Source of the DNA: Antarcticimicrobium sp040365005
Lineage (GTDB): Bacteria > Pseudomonadota > Alphaproteobacteria > Rhodobacterales > Rhodobacteraceae
Direction: 5' to 3'
NCBI RefSeq assembly: GCF_040365005.1
Contig: NZ_BAABWV010000002.1
Location: forward strand, 1-64,000
Length of the DNA: 64,000 nucleotides
Position numbers and translations under genes: made by a program. Shown in pieces: positions 52,403 through 61,704 of this stretch. A model generated the notes under the pieces. That model saw nothing but the letters and a program-made list of their open reading frames with translations. It was not told where the DNA came from and ran no database searches. How positions within the stretch are numbered: position 1 is the first letter of the stretch; each line of letters begins with the position of its first letter.

Positions 52403-53331
52403 AGTGCCCCCAGGATGTCACGGGCGCGGGCGCAATCGCCGTCCATCTGGGCAATCAGTGCGTCGAGGCTTTCGAATTTCATCTCGGGGCGCAGGTATTC
52501 GACCAGCCCGACCGAGAGCGTCGCGCCGTAAAGATCGCCCGAGAAATCGAACAGGTAGGTTTCGATATTGGGTACCTCTCCGCCGAACATCGGCCGCACC
52601 CCCAGAGAGGCGGCGCCGCGATAGCTGCCCTTGTGCGGCCCGTCGAGCACGTCGACCAGCACCGCGTAGACCCCGAAGGCGGGCGGGTGCAGCCCCTCGA
52701 TCGACATGTTGGCGGTGGGAAAGCCCAGGTCGCGGCCGCGCTGCTCGCCGCCGATGACCGCGCCCTCGATCCGGTGCCAGTGACCCAGCATGGCGGCGGC
52801 GTCGCGCGGGCGGCCTTCGCTCAGCGCGGTGCGGATCGCGGTCGAGGAAACGGTGTGTTCCGACTGTTCCAGCAGCGGTGCGATGGTGACGCCAAAGCCC
52901 ATGTCGCGGCCGAACCGCACCAGATCGTCGGCATTGCCGGCGCGGCCCTTGCCGAAACAGAAATCGGCACCCACCACCACATGCGCCACGCCCAGCCCCT
53001 CGGCCAGAACGGTTCGCGCAAACTCCTCGGGCGTCAGCCCGGCCAGCGCGGCGTTGAAGTTCAGCTCGTACAGCTTGTCGACCCCCAGCTTTTCCAGCCG
53101 GTGCCCACGCGCGCCACGGCGCATCAGGCGAAAGGGGGGGCTGTCGGGGGCAAAATATTCGCGCGGGTGCGGCTCGAAGGTGATGATCCCGAGGGGGGCA
53201 TCCGGCGCCGCCTGCCGCGCCAGCTTGATGACCGACTGATGGCCGATGTGCACGCCGTCGAAATTGCCGATCGCGGCGCTGGCGCCGCGGTCCTGGGCTT
53301 CGACGAACTGGTAATCCCGTATGATCCGCAT
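52399..53331 (-). CDS. ribF: bifunctional riboflavin kinase / FAD synthetase
   Basis: This 310-residue protein has an N-terminal FMN adenylyltransferase domain (AIGNFDGVHIGHQSVI near 20, VVGADFCFGKGRAGNADDL near 118) and a C-terminal riboflavin kinase domain (GRDLGFPTANMSIEG near 205, YRGAASLGVRPMF near 237, NIETYLFDFSGDLYG near 255). It makes FMN and then FAD. It overlaps ycgN by 4 bases and follows the MaoC-like gene by 56 bases. Confidence 0.95.
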   Translation of the reverse strand: MRIIRDYQFVEAQDRGASAAIGNFDGVHIGHQSVIKLARQAAPDAPLGIITFEPHPREYFAPDSPPFRLMRRGARGHRLEKLGVDKLYELNFNAALAGLTPEEFARTVLAEGLGVAHVVVGADFCFGKGRAGNADDLVRFGRDMGFGVTIAPLLEQSEHTVSSTAIRTALSEGRPRDAAAMLGHWHRIEGAVIGGEQRGRDLGFPTANMSIEGLHPPAFGVYAVLVDVLDGPHKGSYRGAASLGVRPMFGGEVPNIETYLFDFSGDLYGATLSVGLVEYLRPEMKFESLDALIAQMDGDCARARDILGAL

Positions 53332-53387
53332 GGCCGATGCCTAGCGCCCTGCGCGACCGGGCGCAAGCGCGGTTCGGCGGGGCGGGG

Positions 53388-53831
53388 TCAGTCGAACTTG
53401 CGGCTGGGCGCGAGCACCGTGGCCTCGCCGGCCAGAACCTTCTTGCCATCGACCGCGCAGTGGCAATCCAGCTTGACGCGGCGCTTGGCGATGTCGATGT
53501 CGACCACCTTGACCTCGGCATAGACCATGTCGCCCGGGCGCACCGGGGCGAGGAACTTCAGCGTCTGGCCCATGTAGATGGTGCCATGCCCGGGCAGCTG
53601 TTCGCCGATCACCGCCGAGATCAGCCCGGCGGTCAGCATGCCGTGGGCAATCCGCCCCTCGAAGATCGTGTCCTGGGCGTATTCGTCATCCAGGTGCACC
53701 GGGTTGTGATCGGTCGAGACCTGCGCGAACATCTCGATGTCGGCGTCCGTCACCACTTTGCGCAGGTGGCGCGTCATGCCCATCTCGATGTCTTCGATAC
53801 AGATGGTTCCGCGGGGCAGGTTGTCCAACAT
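53388..53831 (-). CDS. MaoC-family dehydratase
   Basis: This 147-residue hot-dog-fold protein has the hydratase 2 motif: the catalytic D and H lie in FAQVSTDHNPVHLDDEYA near 40-50, followed by FEGRIAHGMLTAGL. It is the (R)-specific enoyl-CoA hydratase type and probably feeds beta-oxidation or polyhydroxyalkanoate intermediates; it could also be a general thioester-binding protein. The ATG at 53831 has AAGAGGA 5 bases upstream and gives the usual MLDNLPRGTI start; an ATG at 53849 is also in frame. Confidence 0.88.
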   Translation of the reverse strand: MLDNLPRGTICIEDIEMGMTRHLRKVVTDADIEMFAQVSTDHNPVHLDDEYAQDTIFEGRIAHGMLTAGLISAVIGEQLPGHGTIYMGQTLKFLAPVRPGDMVYAEVKVVDIDIAKRRVKLDCHCAVDGKKVLAGEATVLAPSRKFD

Positions 53832-53935
53832 GTCGTCCTCTTGTGTCATCTGCGGAGTAATAAAAGATCTGAGATTACCGGAGATTTGGCAACTTTATTA
53901 CTTTGCAGGTGCAGAAAAGCAAGCGGTTTTTTCGG

Positions 53936-54811
53936 TCAGCGCAATTGCCCGATGGCAAAGCTGGGATTGGACTGTTCGGCCTTGATGAACCGGGCCAGGG
54001 CCTCGGGGTCCGGTTGATCGGTGGTCGCGGTGTCCCGTGCCGACAACCCGCCGGTGATGAACAGCGAATCGATATCCTCGCCCATCGCGCCGGCGACATC
54101 GGTGTGGATGCCGTCGCCGATGGCGAGGATCGCGGCATTGCCCACATCCTTGCCTAGCTCGGCCAGCCGGCGGCGGGCAAGATCGTAGATCGGCGGGTGC
54201 GGCTTGCCGAAATAGAGGCTTTCCCCCCCCATCTCGGTATAGAGCCGCGCCAGCGCGCCGGCGCACCATTCGCGGGTCTCGCCCCGGTCGACCACGATAT
54301 CGGGGTTGGCGCAGAGCAGTTTCAGCCCCTTTTGTTTCGCCAGCAGGAACTCGGGCCGGTTCACCGCCGGATCGGCCATCGGGTCGAACGGGCCGCAGCA
54401 GACGATGCCCTCGGCCTCGTTCAGCGGGACGCGGGTGATGGCGACGGGATCGTGGATCACGTGGATCGGCTCGAAGAACTCGTGGTCGCGCTCCCATTCG
54501 CCCATGAACCAGACTTTTTCGCCGACCACCCCCTCGAACATCGCCGCGCGGGCGCTGTCGCCGCTGGTGGCGATGGTGTCATAGGCGTCGTCCGGCACGC
54601 CGAAAGACCGCATCTGGGTGGCGACGCCCAGCCGGGGTTTCGGCGAATTGGTCACCAGCACCACGGTGCCGCCACCCTTGCGATAGGCCTGCAGGGCCGC
54701 CACCGCGGCCGGAAAGGCCCGCACCCCGTCATGAACGCAGCCCCAGAGATCGACAAAGAGCACGTCGTAGCGGTCGGAGATGTCGGACAGGGCGTTGATG
54801 ATCTGGGTCAT
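53936..54811 (-). CDS. HAD-superfamily hydrolase, NagD-like (TIGR01459 type)
   Basis: This 291-residue HAD phosphatase has motif I DLWGCVHDG near 21 (nucleophile D21, with the usual second aspartate replaced by cysteine-valine spacing as WGCVHD), motif II VTNSPKPR near 54, and motif III/IV in GKPHPPIYDLA and AIGDGIHTDVAGAMGEDID near 240. Its family dephosphorylates small metabolites; the exact substrate is unknown. It starts after a terminator that closes the pyrophosphatase gene. Confidence 0.88.
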   Translation of the reverse strand: MTQIINALSDISDRYDVLFVDLWGCVHDGVRAFPAAVAALQAYRKGGGTVVLVTNSPKPRLGVATQMRSFGVPDDAYDTIATSGDSARAAMFEGVVGEKVWFMGEWERDHEFFEPIHVIHDPVAITRVPLNEAEGIVCCGPFDPMADPAVNRPEFLLAKQKGLKLLCANPDIVVDRGETREWCAGALARLYTEMGGESLYFGKPHPPIYDLARRRLAELGKDVGNAAILAIGDGIHTDVAGAMGEDIDSLFITGGLSARDTATTDQPDPEALARFIKAEQSNPSFAIGQLR

Positions 54812-54834
54812 GGGGCAATTCCTTGGCGGGACAG

Positions 54835-54859
54835 AAAAAAGGGGCGCCCGATGCGCCCC
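54835..54859 (-). terminator. intrinsic terminator of the pyrophosphatase gene
   Basis: On the minus strand GGGGCGC, loop ATCGG and GCGCCCC are followed by TTTTTT. It lies 27 bases after the stop of the pyrophosphatase gene and separates it from the HAD hydrolase gene. Confidence 0.9.
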
Positions 54860-54885
54860 TCTTGCGGATGATCGTGTCGCGGCGC

Positions 54886-55806
54886 TCAGACCTTGAGGTT
54901 CGGGATGATCTGCTTTTTCCGGCTCATGATGCCGGGCAGGACCACGGTGTCACCCGCGACGGTGGCGCCAAAGCTCTTCTCGGCCACGCCTTTCACAAGG
55001 TCGTTGGGCACCAACAGCGTGGCCTCTTCGTTCAGGATGTCGATGACGAAGAGCAGCACCTGGTCGACGCCGTCCTCGTCGGCCACGGTTTTCATGCTCT
55101 CGACCAGGCTGTCCTTGCGGTCCAGTACGGTCGCCGGAGCGGTGGTTTCCAGCACCGAGACGCGGAACTTCGTGCCTTCGACCTCGTATTCCTTGCTGTC
55201 CATGCGCAGCAACTCGGCGTCGGAGAAGGCCGAGACATCGGATTTCGCGGCGAACATCTCGGCGGCGTAATCGGGGATCGCGATGCCCAGGTCGGCGGCC
55301 AGCTTTTCGGCCACAGCCTTGTCATGGTCGGTGGTGGTGGGGCTGCGGAATTCCAGCGTGTCGGAGAGGATGCAGGTCAGTGCCGCGCCCTTGATCGCCT
55401 CGGGCATCTTGGCGGCGTCCTCGCCCATCAGGTCGATCATGATGGTTGCGGTGCAGGCCAGCGGGCGCACGGTGATGTCGATCGGCCCCTTGGTTTCCAG
55501 CCCGCCGACCAGCTTGTGGTGGTCGATGATCGCGCGCACGTCGGCGCCGTTGATGTTGGCGGGCAGCTCGGCGGGGTTGTTGGTGTCGACGATCACCACC
55601 TCGGCGCCATCGGCCACATCCGCGATGATCGCGGGCTTCTCAAAGCCCCAGCGGGTCAGCATGAAGGCAGCCTCGGTGTTCGGCTCGCCCAGCAGCTTGG
55701 GTTCGGCGGCGATGCCCTTCACCTCGTTCAGGTACCATGCCCAGATGATCGGCGAGCCGGTCGAATCGGTGTCGGGGGATTTGTGGCCGAAAACTTGGAT
55801 GGTCAT
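54886..55806 (-). CDS. ppaC: manganese-dependent inorganic pyrophosphatase (DHH family II)
   Basis: This 306-residue protein has FGHKSPDTDSTGSP near 6-19, DTNNPAE near 74, the DHH motif IIDHHKLVGG near 92-101 and a C-terminal SRKKQIIP basic motif that binds phosphate. It hydrolyses pyrophosphate in the cytoplasm. Family II enzymes are less common than family I in Gram-negative bacteria but usual in this group. It is monocistronic with a terminator. Confidence 0.95.
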   Translation of the reverse strand: MTIQVFGHKSPDTDSTGSPIIWAWYLNEVKGIAAEPKLLGEPNTEAAFMLTRWGFEKPAIIADVADGAEVVIVDTNNPAELPANINGADVRAIIDHHKLVGGLETKGPIDITVRPLACTATIMIDLMGEDAAKMPEAIKGAALTCILSDTLEFRSPTTTDHDKAVAEKLAADLGIAIPDYAAEMFAAKSDVSAFSDAELLRMDSKEYEVEGTKFRVSVLETTAPATVLDRKDSLVESMKTVADEDGVDQVLLFVIDILNEEATLLVPNDLVKGVAEKSFGATVAGDTVVLPGIMSRKKQIIPNLKV

Positions 55807-55950
55807 GACAATGTCCTGTTCAACGAAGATTGGGATTTGCGCGCCTTATAGGCAGGGCGCGGGGGCTTGTCACGTGGGGTTTTCACGGGATTTTCCCCGC
55901 AGCAGCGTGCCGGTTGAACGGGGGGCGGGGGATCGCCTAGGTTGGCCGCG

Positions 55951-56622
55951 ATGAGCCTGGAACAAGATCTCTATCCGCCGGTCAAGGCGCTGCTGGAACG
56001 CCAGGGGTATACCGTCAAGGGCGAGGTCGGCCCGGCCGACGTGATGGCGCGGCGCGGCGATGAGCCGCCGGTGATCGTCGAGTTGAAGCTGCGGTTCTCG
56101 CTGAGCCTGTTTCACCAGGCGATCACGCGGCAGACGGTGACCGACCTGGTCTATATCGCGGTGCCGCGTCCCACCGGCCGGACCGCGCGTGGGGCGCTGC
56201 GGGACAATCTGGCGCTGTGCCGTCGGCTGGGGCTGGGCCTGATCACGGTGCGCGCCAATGGCCGGGCCGAGGTGCATTGCGATCCAGGGCCCTATGCGCC
56301 GCGAAAATCGAAGAAACGCAGCGCGCGTTTGCTGCGCGAGTTCGACCGGCTGCAGGGCGATCCCAATGCCGGCGGTGCAACCCGCCACGGCATCGTTACC
56401 GCTTATCGGCAGGATGCGCTGCGCTGTGCCGCCCATCTGGCCGAGCACGGGGCGCAAAAAGGCGCCGTGGTGGCGGGGGCGACCGGGGTGACCAATGCCA
56501 CCCGGCTGATGGCGGACAACCACTATGGCTGGTTCGAGCGGGTGGAAAAGGGAATCTACCGGCTGACCGAGGCCGGCGCGCAGGGGCTGGTTCACTGGGC
56601 CTACAGCTGGGATGCGGATTGA
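55951..56622 (+). CDS. DUF2161-type protein with PD-(D/E)XK-like nuclease fold
   Basis: This 223-residue protein begins MSLEQDLYPPVKALLERQGY. GPADVMARRGDEPPVIVELK near 30-49 shows the D...E-x-K pattern of a PD-(D/E)XK catalytic core, followed by SLFHQAITRQTVTDLVYIAV. The C-terminal half (about 150-223) has a winged-helix look (HGIVTAYRQDALRCAAHLAE). This family has been annotated as a putative phosphodiesterase. Function is unknown; a DNA- or RNA-cutting role is inferred from the fold. The ATG at 55951 is preferred over 55942. Confidence 0.8.
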   Translation: MSLEQDLYPPVKALLERQGYTVKGEVGPADVMARRGDEPPVIVELKLRFSLSLFHQAITRQTVTDLVYIAVPRPTGRTARGALRDNLALCRRLGLGLITVRANGRAEVHCDPGPYAPRKSKKRSARLLREFDRLQGDPNAGGATRHGIVTAYRQDALRCAAHLAEHGAQKGAVVAGATGVTNATRLMADNHYGWFERVEKGIYRLTEAGAQGLVHWAYSWDAD

Positions 56623-56645
56623 GCGCTTCCGCGTGAAGAGTCCTG

Positions 56646-56674
56646 TTGACATGGCCGGGCGCGCTGCCTAGCTA
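56646..56674 (+). promoter_or_regulatory. groESL promoter
   Basis: TTGACA (56646-56651), a 17-base spacer and TAGCTA (56669-56674) form a good housekeeping-sigma promoter. It lies directly before the CIRCE-like element, the usual place for HrcA repression of transcription start. Confidence 0.75.
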
Positions 56675-56681
56675 TGCGTCG

Positions 56682-56708
56682 TTATCACTCTCCTCGGGTG
56701 AGTGATAA
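56682..56708 (+). promoter_or_regulatory. CIRCE element (HrcA operator)
   Basis: TTATCACTC, a 9-base spacer and GAGTGATAA match the CIRCE inverted repeat (consensus TTAGCACTC-N9-GAGTGCTAA) with a symmetric change of the fourth base. The arms are perfectly complementary to each other. HrcA should bind here and release on heat stress. The hrcA gene is not in this window. Confidence 0.93.
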
Positions 56709-56772
56709 CGGTTTCCCGGGGAGAGCGGGGAACTTCAACAAAACGAACTTTGAGCCTCAAGGAGCTGCAAAG

Positions 56773-57060
56773 ATGGCATTCAAACCACTTCACGACCGGG
56801 TGTTGGTCCGTCGCGTCGAAGGCGACGAAAAGACCGCGGGCGGGCTGATCATTCCCGAAAGCGCAAAGGAAAAGCCGGCCGAAGGTATCGTCGTTGCATG
56901 TGGCGAAGGCGCCCGCAAGGACAGCGGTGAGCTGATCGCGATGGCCGTGTCGGAAGGCGACAAGATCCTGTTCGGCAAATGGTCGGGCACCGAAGTCACC
57001 GTCGAAGGTGAAGAGATGCTGATCATGAAGGAAAGCGACATCCTCGGCATCATCGCCTGA
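56773..57060 (+). CDS. groES: co-chaperonin GroES
   Basis: This 95-residue protein begins MAFKPLHDRVLVRRVEGDEK with the mobile-loop segment KTAGGLIIPESAKEKPAEG near 20-37 and ends MKESDILGIIA. It caps the GroEL ring. The ATG follows AAGGAGCTG. It is the first gene of groESL, behind a CIRCE element. Confidence 0.98.
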   Translation: MAFKPLHDRVLVRRVEGDEKTAGGLIIPESAKEKPAEGIVVACGEGARKDSGELIAMAVSEGDKILFGKWSGTEVTVEGEEMLIMKESDILGIIA

Positions 57061-57104
57061 GGTCGCCCCCTTCCCTGAAACCAATTTAGACGAGGAAAAC
57101 AGCA

Positions 57105-58748
<1,644 letters not shown>

Positions 58749-58775
58749 GCTGCCCGGTCATCCGGACAGACGGGG

Positions 58776-58806
58776 AAGGGGGCCTTTGGGCCCCCTTTCT
58801 TTTTTC
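58776..58806 (+). terminator. intrinsic terminator of groESL
   Basis: AAGGGGGCC (58776-58784), loop TTTG and GGCCCCCTT (58789-58797), followed by TCTTTTTTCC. It lies 27 bases after the groEL stop. Confidence 0.9.
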
Positions 58807-58897
58807 CGCCGGTTCCGCACGCGCCTTGATCCCGCGCTGGCAAGTGTCATATCCGCCGGGTAGCCTGTCGCTGCCTGAATTGTCCCGGGGGATTGAG

Positions 58898-60025
58898 ATG
58901 CGTTTTGTTTTGTTGATTTTCATGTCCGTTTTTCTGGCCACCACCGCCCTGGCCGAGGAGAACGGTGATCGCCTTGCCATCGGCGGCGATGCCTTTCGCG
59001 CCGGCCGCAGCGTGAGCTTTGCGCAGGAAGGGCGAACCGATCTGTTCCTTGCCGGCGAACAGGTGACCGCGACCACCGATATCGCCGGAACCGCCCATAT
59101 GGCGGGGCGTTGGGTCACCTTGTCCGGGGCGGTTGGCGGCAATGCCTACATGGCCGGCCAGGACGTGACCCTGGACGGTAGGGTGGCGGGCAACGCGACC
59201 CTGTTCGGCCAGAAGGTCACCGTGCGCGGCCCGGTCGCGGGCAACCTGCGCGCCTCCGGCTCCGAGCTACGGATCGAGGAAGCGATCGGCGGCTATGCCC
59301 TTTTGGCGGGCGAGCGCGTCACGCTGAACAGCGTGGTTTCGGGGGACATGGCGCTGACCGCGCGCGACGTGGATTTCGGCCCCGGCGCCCGTGTCGACGG
59401 CACCCTGATGCTCTATGAGAATACCCCCGGCCAACTGACGGTTCCGGCCTCGGTCGCGCCAGAGGCCCGGATCGAGCGGCACCCGGCCGCGGATTGGAGC
59501 CGCGACCGAGGTCATCACGGGGGACACTCCTGGCGCGGCGTGCTGGGCGGATTCCTGTTCGGCGTGCTGCTGGTGGCCGGCGTGGCCGCGCTGATCGCGG
59601 CGCTGCTGCCCGAGGCGCTGGCGGCGATGCGCCGCCGCATTCTCGACCGGCCCGGGCGCACCTTTGGCGCCGGTTTCCTGGCCCTCTCGGCGCTCAGCGG
59701 CGCGGGGCTGGTGGTGGCGCTGACCGGGATCGGGATCCTGCTGACCCCGGCATTCTTCCTGCTGGCGGTGCTGGCCGGGTTCCTCGGCTACGTGGTCGGG
59801 GCCTATGCATTTGGCGTGGCGCTGCTCTCTGCGGCGGGACGCGCCCTGCCGGACAGCATCGGTGACCGGGCGCTGGCGGCCGGTGTCGGCGCGCTGGTCG
59901 CGGGCGTGATCGGGCTGGTGCCCTTCCTCGGCTGGCTCTTCGTCCTGCTGGTGCTGCTGACCGGGCTGGGGGCGCTTGCCATCCGGCTGCTGCCAGACCA
60001 CATGCTCGGCGCGCCGCGCTACTGA
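58898..60025 (+). CDS. polymer-forming (bactofilin-like) domain membrane protein
   Basis: 375 residues. A signal peptide (MRFVLLIFMSVFLATTALAE) leads to a repetitive beta-helix-like region, about 25-190, with recurring short strands (AGEQVTATTDIAGTAHMAGR, GAVGGNAYMAGQDVTLDGRV, AGNATLFGQKVTVRGPVAGN) like bactofilin-type polymerising domains. After a His/Gly-rich linker near 215-230, four to five membrane spans follow (about 235-370). A secreted beta-helix joined to a membrane domain is an uncommon layout for this family; the topology and role are unknown. The ATG has GGGGGA upstream. Confidence 0.8.
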   Translation: MRFVLLIFMSVFLATTALAEENGDRLAIGGDAFRAGRSVSFAQEGRTDLFLAGEQVTATTDIAGTAHMAGRWVTLSGAVGGNAYMAGQDVTLDGRVAGNATLFGQKVTVRGPVAGNLRASGSELRIEEAIGGYALLAGERVTLNSVVSGDMALTARDVDFGPGARVDGTLMLYENTPGQLTVPASVAPEARIERHPAADWSRDRGHHGGHSWRGVLGGFLFGVLLVAGVAALIAALLPEALAAMRRRILDRPGRTFGAGFLALSALSGAGLVVALTGIGILLTPAFFLLAVLAGFLGYVVGAYAFGVALLSAAGRALPDSIGDRALAAGVGALVAGVIGLVPFLGWLFVLLVLLTGLGALAIRLLPDHMLGAPRY

Positions 60026-60037
60026 TTGGACCCTTAC

Positions 60038-60883
60038 ATGCTGCGCCTTTCCCTGCTGGTCGTGCTGACCATGGCGGCCTTTGCGGCCAACTCGCTGCTG
60101 AACCGGGCCGCCGTCGACAGCGGCGCGATCGGCCCCTCGGGCTTTGCGCTGGTGCGGGTGGCGGCGGGGGCGGCGTTGCTGGTGGTGCTGGTACTGGCCC
60201 GTCGCGAGGCACTGCCGCTGTGGCACCGGCGGCGCTGGGCCGGGTCGCTGTCGCTCACCGTCTACATGGTCGGGTTCTCGCTGGCCTATCTGACGCTCGA
60301 CGCCGGGCTTGGGGCGCTGATCATGTTCGGCGTGGTACAGATCACCATGCTCGGGCTCGGGGCGATGGGCGGTGCGCAGGTGGGGCGGCGTCAGGTGGTG
60401 GGCGCGGGTGTGGCCTTTGCCGGGCTGGCCTGGATCCTCTGGCCGACGGGTGATGCACAGGTCTCGCTCTCGGGTGGGATGTGGATGGCGGCGGCCGGGA
60501 TCGGCTGGGGTGTCTATACCCTGAGCGGCCGGGGCGAGCCGGCGGCGCTGCCTGCCACGGCGGCGAATTTCTGCCTCGCGCTGCCGCTGACCGCGCTGCC
60601 GCTGATCTGGGCGGTGGGCGAGGGGCAGGCCACCGGGACGGGGCTGGCGTTGGCAGCGCTGGCCGGGGCGGGAACCTCGGGCCTCGGCTATGCGCTGTGG
60701 TACAGCTTGGTGCCCCGGCTCGGCGCGGCGACGGCGGCGACCCTGCAACTCAGCGTGCCGGTGATCGCGCTGGCCGCCGGCGCGGCGCTTCTGGCCGAGG
60801 CGCCGGGGCTGCGGCTGATCCTCGGCGCGGGGGTGGTGCTGGGCGGCATCGCGCTGGCGCTGCCGCGCCCGGCGCGCGGCTGA
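60038..60883 (+). CDS. DMT-superfamily (EamA-like) permease
   Basis: About 281 residues with ten predicted membrane spans in two EamA-type halves, with LRLSLLVVLTMAAFAANSLL and LNRAAVDSGAIGPSGFALVR at the start and a repeat half from about 140 (GGMWMAAAGIGWGVYTL, then RLGAATAATLQLSVPVIALA). It probably exports or imports an amino acid, metabolite or drug-like compound; the substrate is unknown. The ATG at 60038 was preferred over a TTG at 60026. It follows the bactofilin-like gene closely. Confidence 0.88.
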   Translation: MLRLSLLVVLTMAAFAANSLLNRAAVDSGAIGPSGFALVRVAAGAALLVVLVLARREALPLWHRRRWAGSLSLTVYMVGFSLAYLTLDAGLGALIMFGVVQITMLGLGAMGGAQVGRRQVVGAGVAFAGLAWILWPTGDAQVSLSGGMWMAAAGIGWGVYTLSGRGEPAALPATAANFCLALPLTALPLIWAVGEGQATGTGLALAALAGAGTSGLGYALWYSLVPRLGAATAATLQLSVPVIALAAGAALLAEAPGLRLILGAGVVLGGIALALPRPARG

Positions 60884-60930
60884 TCCGCTTGCCGCTTTTC
60901 ACCCACCGTCAAACCTCCTATTTGCCCTGC

Positions 60931-61704
60931 ATGCGATACTTGGCTTTCCTTCTCCTGTTCTGGCCCGCCGCGGCGATGGCCGATTGTGTCGTTCTGCTGC
61001 ACGGGCTGGCGCGGACCGAGTCCTCCTTCGTGGTGATGGACGAAGTGCTTACCGGGCGCGGCTACAAGGTGGTGCGGCCCGGATACCCCTCGACCGACCT
61101 GCCGATCCCGGCGCTGGCGGAGCAGACCCTTCCGGCGGCGATTGCAGAATGCGGCGAGGAAACGGTGCATTTCGTGACCCACTCGATGGGGGGCATCCTG
61201 CTGCGCTACTGGCTCAGAGATCACCGGCCCGGGCACCTGGGCCGCGTGGTGATGCTGGGGCCGCCGAACCAGGGCGCGCAACTGGTGGACGCGCTGGACG
61301 ATTGGGAGGTGTTCGGGATGCTCAACGGCCCGGCGGGAAAGCAGCTTGGCACCGGACCGGGCAGCGTCCCGCGCGCCCTGCCGCCGGTGGATTTCCCTCT
61401 TGGCGTGATCGCGGGCACCGAGACCCTCAACCCGATCTTCAGCGGGATGATCGACGGGCCGGATGACGGCAAGGTCGCGGTCCGCGAAACCCGGGTGGCG
61501 GGCATGGCGGCGCATCTTGTCCTGCCGGTGACCCATACCTTTATGATGAACAACCCGCGCGTGATCGCGCAGGCGGTGCATTTCATCGAGACCGGGCGGT
61601 TCGATCCCGGGATCACCTGGCTCGACGCGCTGCTGGAGGAGATCGACGAGATCTGCCTGACCGGCGACTGCCCGACCGCCCCCCGCTCGGAGCCCAGCCG
61701 ATGA
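60931..61704 (+). CDS. secreted alpha/beta hydrolase, lipase-like
   Basis: This 257-residue protein has a signal peptide (MRYLAFLLLFWPAAAMA, cleaved before ADC), a VVLLHGLART oxyanion motif near 22-31, the nucleophile S85 in VTHSMGGILLRYW, and further LGPPNQGAQLVDAL near 110. It is a triacylglycerol-lipase or esterase type enzyme acting in the periplasm or outside. The cysteine after cleavage does not fit a lipobox. The ATG has no strong ribosome site. It overlaps phnM by 4 bases. Confidence 0.85.
   Translation: MRYLAFLLLFWPAAAMADCVVLLHGLARTESSFVVMDEVLTGRGYKVVRPGYPSTDLPIPALAEQTLPAAIAECGEETVHFVTHSMGGILLRYWLRDHRPGHLGRVVMLGPPNQGAQLVDALDDWEVFGMLNGPAGKQLGTGPGSVPRALPPVDFPLGVIAGTETLNPIFSGMIDGPDDGKVAVRETRVAGMAAHLVLPVTHTFMMNNPRVIAQAVHFIETGRFDPGITWLDALLEEIDEICLTGDCPTAPRSEPSR

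Noticed and set aside
60481..60930. N-terminal extension of the lipase-like protein into the DMT permease gene
   Set aside because: It is a shadow frame; the signal peptide starts at 60931.
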